Below, piece by piece: positions 6,111-8,658 of a stretch of DNA of 8,658 nucleotides (position 1 is the stretch's first letter; every line of letters begins with the position of its first letter). The position numbers were made by a program, and so were the translations under genes. The notes under the pieces are model-generated. The model did not search any database. It was not told the DNA's origin and saw only the letters and a program-made list of their open reading frames with translations. Origin of the DNA: Thermodesulfatator sp. (lineage in GTDB: Bacteria; Desulfobacterota; Thermodesulfobacteria; Thermodesulfobacteriales; Thermodesulfobacteriaceae); contig JALWCD010000145.1 of assembly GCA_027036915.1 (NCBI GenBank), positions 1-8,658 of the forward strand, read 5' to 3'.

Positions 6111-6884
6111 ATGACGTTTTCTTTCATGTTTTTAGTTCTTCTGGCCGTTTTGTTTCTTAGTTCGGCCATAAGGGTTCTCAGAGAGTATGAGCGGGCGGTG
6201 GTTTTTCGTCTGGGACGGTTTCTGGCGGTAAAAGGTCCGGGTCTTATCCTTCTTATTCCGGTAATCGATAAGATGCGGAAGGTGGATCTCCGGGTAACCA
6301 CGTTGGATGTACCCTCTCAGGAGGTCATTACCCGGGACAATGTTTCCATAAACGTGAGCGCCGTGGTTTATTTTCGGGTGGTGGAGGCCGACAAGGCGGT
6401 AATTCAGGTGGAGGACTATTATTACGCCACGAGCCAGCTGGCCCAGACCACCCTGCGGAGCATTTGCGGCCAGGCGGAGCTGGACGAGATTCTGGCCGAA
6501 CGGGAAAAGTTAAACGCCCGGATACAGGAAATTCTCGATGCCGATACCGAACCCTGGGGGGTCAAGGTCTCCAAGGTGGAGATCAAGGAGATCGATCTTC
6601 CCGAGGAGATGAAACGGGCCATGGCCAAACAGGCCGAGGCCGAACGTGAGCGTCGGGCCAAGGTTATCAATGCTCAGGGCGAGCTTCAGGCCTCCAAGAC
6701 CCTGGCCGAGGCCGCGCGTATCATGGCCGAACAGCCGGCTTCCCTTCAGCTCCGCTTCCTTCAAACCCTGCGGGAGGTTTCAGCCGAAAACAATTCCACC
6801 ATCATCTTTCCCCTGCCCATTGATCTCATTAAACCTTTTCTGGAGGGGTTCGGGAAACCGGACACGGAGCCTAAAAAGATTTGA
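6111..6884 (+). CDS. Stomatin/slipin family SPFH-domain membrane protein
   Basis: This 257-residue protein has one N-terminal membrane segment (about residues 3-20), then [14 protein letters not shown] at 24-37 and [13 protein letters not shown] at 41-53, the standard slipin opening. The SPFH/band-7 domain follows to about residue 165, with [17 protein letters not shown] at 64-80 and [20 protein letters not shown] near 160-179. An Ala/Glu-rich helical stretch of about 165-210 probably forms a coiled coil, and [10 protein letters not shown] at 231-240 is the conserved C-terminal strand. Family knowledge: slipins form large membrane oligomers and are usually encoded with an NfeD protein or protease. 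No nfeD-like gene is seen on either side here. The ATG at 6111 follows GGGGGA with 4-5 nt spacing; an out-of-frame ATG at 6106 is rejected. The 3' end overlaps the pabBC end by 14 bp. The family is secure; the cellular role is inferred only. Confidence 0.94.
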   Translation: MTFSFMFLVLLAVLFLSSAIRVLREYERAVVFRLGRFLAVKGPGLILLIPVIDKMRKVDLRVTTLDVPSQEVITRDNVSINVSAVVYFRVVEADKAVIQVEDYYYATSQLAQTTLRSICGQAELDEILAEREKLNARIQEILDADTEPWGVKVSKVEIKEIDLPEEMKRAMAKQAEAERERRAKVINAQGELQASKTLAEAARIMAEQPASLQLRFLQTLREVSAENNSTIIFPLPIDLIKPFLEGFGKPDTEPKKI

Positions 6885-8628
6885 ACAGAAACTCCACCAC
6901 CTCCACCGGGATAAGACCCCGGACCGAATTTCCGAGGTAGAGCCTTCCCCGCCAGAGGTCCGAAAGATGGATTTCTTTTTCCCGGCAGCGGCCGGTTTCA
7001 AGGAGGGTTTCGCGCAGGATCCCGGGGAGAAGCCCGAGGCTTAAGGGAGGGGTGTAAAGACGACCATCTATCTCCAGAAAGACGTTGCTGATGGTACCCT
7101 CGGTAAGGCGGCCCTTTTCATCAAAGAAAACGATTTCGGTGAGCCCCAATCTTTCGGCCTCCTCCCGGGCCTCCTCATACCATGGCCGGTGGGTGGTTTT
7201 GTGAAACAGAAAGGGGGAGTCCGGGGAAAAAGTCCGTCTTTTAAGCCCCACCCTTATGGGGCGGGAAAAGTCCTTTAAGGGGCCCGTTTCCAGACAGACC
7301 TCTCCCCATTCCGAAAGGAGGAGCCTCACGCGGGTCCTTTCGGAAAGCTTTCGTTCAAGTTTTTGGAGGCCTTCCCGGAGGCGATTTTCGGGAAAGGGCA
7401 GGGTAAAGTAAGCGGCGGAGCGCTTAAGGCGGGCCAGGTGTCTTTCGAGCCTTATAAAACCCTGGCCGGGCTCAAAGCGAAGGGTCTCAAGGAGGGCGAA
7501 TTCCAGGGGATCCTCGGTGAGGAATCTGGCCTTTAAGAGACACTCCCGGTATTCTGCCTCGGGCTCGCTATCCCAGACGATGCCCGAGCCGATACCGAAT
7601 TCTCCCCGGTTGCCTTTTAAGACCACCGTGCGGATGGCCACGTTGAAGACGAAGTCTCCGTTTGGTTTGATAAGACCGAGGGCTCCGGTATAGACTCCCC
7701 GAGGTTCGGCCTCAAGCTCCGCGATGATTTCCATGGTCCTTATCTTCGGGGCCCCGGTTACCGAGCCGCAGGGAAATAGGGCTTTTATGATTTCGTGAAA
7801 GGCGGTGCCCTCCCTGAGACGCCCCTCCACGGTTGAGATCATCTGGTGGACCGTGCGATAACGCTCAACCTTAAAGAGTTCCGGCACCCACACTGAACCT
7901 TTTTCACAGATCCGGCCGAGATCGTTCCGGATAAGATCCACGATCATGATGTTTTCGGCCCGGTTCTTACGGTCCTCTGAAAGCCATCGGGCGATCTTCC
8001 GATCTTCTTCGGGAAACCGACCTCGAGGAGCCGTGCCTTTCATGGGAGAACTCCTGAGAATTGAGCCCTTCCTCTGGAGGAAAAGTTCCGGCGAGAGACT
8101 CAGAACGGAAAAGTTCGGGGTTTCGAGCAGGCAGGCGTAGCGCACCCGCTGTTTTCTCAAAAGACGGAAAAAGAGCTTCCAGGGGTCTCCCTCGAACCGG
8201 AAATGATATTTCAGGGTGTAATTTACCTGGTAGGTGTCTCCAGAGGCGATATAGCTCTTGATGCGGGAGATAGCCTCCTGATAGGCCTCCGGAGAAAGAT
8301 TTAAGGTGAGGTCGGATAAGCGGACGCCGGTCCCACCGGGGGAGGTCTTTATTTTAAAGGGCTCGGGGGTCTCGAACACCCCGAACCAGGCCAGGGGAAC
8401 GGCCTCGGGCCGCCTTTCACGATAAGGCTTTAGTTTTTCCTCCAGATGGTATCCGAATTCATAAGTCAGAAAGCCTGTGAGGTAAAAACCCGCCTTTACG
8501 GCCTTTTCTATTTCCCGAAAAAACTCTTCGGGCTCTTCCCCTTCAAAAGTCAGGATCTTACGGGGCCTGCGGAATAGATAACCCTCACCTTCGGTATCGT
8601 AGGCGTTGAGCCAGAGGAAATAACTCAT
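6871..8628 (-). CDS. pabBC: Fused aminodeoxychorismate synthase component I / 4-amino-4-deoxychorismate lyase (PabB-PabC)
   Basis: This 585-residue two-domain enzyme supplies p-aminobenzoate for folate. The N-terminal chorismate-binding domain (about 1-372) has [14 protein letters not shown] (179-184), PMKGTAPRG (195-203), DLIRNDLGR (231-239), [18 protein letters not shown] (285-302) and [16 protein letters not shown] (345-360). K197 in PMKGT marks aminodeoxychorismate synthase: PabB uses the lysine of PIKGT as nucleophile, whereas anthranilate synthase has PIAGT. The C-terminal class IV aminotransferase-like domain (about 377-585) has K477 in HKTTHR as the likely PLP lysine, [10 protein letters not shown] at 508-517, and [11 protein letters not shown] at 533-543. 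Together they convert chorismate plus ammonia to p-aminobenzoate and pyruvate; ammonia would come from a PabA glutaminase, not present here. The start at 8628 gives the normal N-terminus, but the upstream sequence lacks a clear ribosome site and stays open to the window edge, so extension or coupling to an upstream gene is possible. Confidence 0.95.
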   Translation of the reverse strand: MSYFLWLNAYDTEGEGYLFRRPRKILTFEGEEPEEFFREIEKAVKAGFYLTGFLTYEFGYHLEEKLKPYRERRPEAVPLAWFGVFETPEPFKIKTSPGGTGVRLSDLTLNLSPEAYQEAISRIKSYIASGDTYQVNYTLKYHFRFEGDPWKLFFRLLRKQRVRYACLLETPNFSVLSLSPELFLQRKGSILRSSPMKGTAPRGRFPEEDRKIARWLSEDRKNRAENIMIVDLIRNDLGRICEKGSVWVPELFKVERYRTVHQMISTVEGRLREGTAFHEIIKALFPCGSVTGAPKIRTMEIIAELEAEPRGVYTGALGLIKPNGDFVFNVAIRTVVLKGNRGEFGIGSGIVWDSEPEAEYRECLLKARFLTEDPLEFALLETLRFEPGQGFIRLERHLARLKRSAAYFTLPFPENRLREGLQKLERKLSERTRVRLLLSEWGEVCLETGPLKDFSRPIRVGLKRRTFSPDSPFLFHKTTHRPWYEEAREEAERLGLTEIVFFDEKGRLTEGTISNVFLEIDGRLYTPPLSLGLLPGILRETLLETGRCREKEIHLSDLWRGRLYLGNSVRGLIPVEVVEFLFKSF

Positions 8629-8658
8629 CCTGGAGGCTATTAACCCTTTACCAAGGCT

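Noticed and set aside
1..8658. CRISPR array, insertion sequence, tRNA, rRNA or phage genes
   Set aside because: No spaced direct repeats, terminal inverted repeats, transposase or integrase motifs, or tRNA-like cloverleaf were seen on either strand by reading.

Overview
This is a densely coding bacterial window, GC-rich by eye. It carries eight protein genes on both strands, and about 160 bp (5948-6110) is the longest stretch without a gene. It looks like ordinary chromosome: I see no tRNA, rRNA, CRISPR array, insertion sequence, integrase or phage gene. GlnE, a system II cytochrome c maturation protein and a PabB-PabC fusion point to a free-living, respiring Gram-negative-type bacterium that makes its own folate. 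Proteins rich in Glu, Arg, Lys and Leu and short gene spacing would suit a thermophile, for example in the Thermodesulfobacteriota/Desulfobacterota area. That placement is inference with low confidence.

Layout. Positions 3223 down to 1 (minus strand) hold a two-gene operon: ccsB, a WWD-type heme-handling protein, then glnE, the glutamine synthetase adenylyltransferase/deadenylylase. glnE starts 1 nt after the ccsB stop and runs off the left edge without its C-terminus. Positions 3224-3316 form a compact divergent promoter region. Positions 3317-3817 (plus) encode a HIT-family nucleotide-binding protein. It overlaps by 28 bp, tail to tail, a minus-strand DUF488 gene (3790-4323). That gene is divergent from a plus-strand ABC exporter pair, ATPase 4365-5216 and ABC-2 permease 5213-5947, joined by an ATGA overlap. 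The 5948-6110 gap has a weak hairpin and two candidate promoters in tandem ahead of a stomatin/slipin gene (6111-6884). Its end overlaps by 14 bp the end of a minus-strand PabB-PabC fusion (6871-8628).

Function. The genes look like independent housekeeping units: nitrogen control (GlnE), cytochrome c maturation (CcsB), p-aminobenzoate/folate synthesis (PabBC), membrane organisation (stomatin), export of an unknown substrate (ABC pair), and two enzymes with unproven substrates (HIT, DUF488). I found no convincing previously undescribed multi-gene system. The points most worth a second look are the HxHxQ form of the HIT motif, two plus-strand genes that look leaderless, the two tail-to-tail coding overlaps without terminators, and the stomatin gene without an NfeD partner in view.
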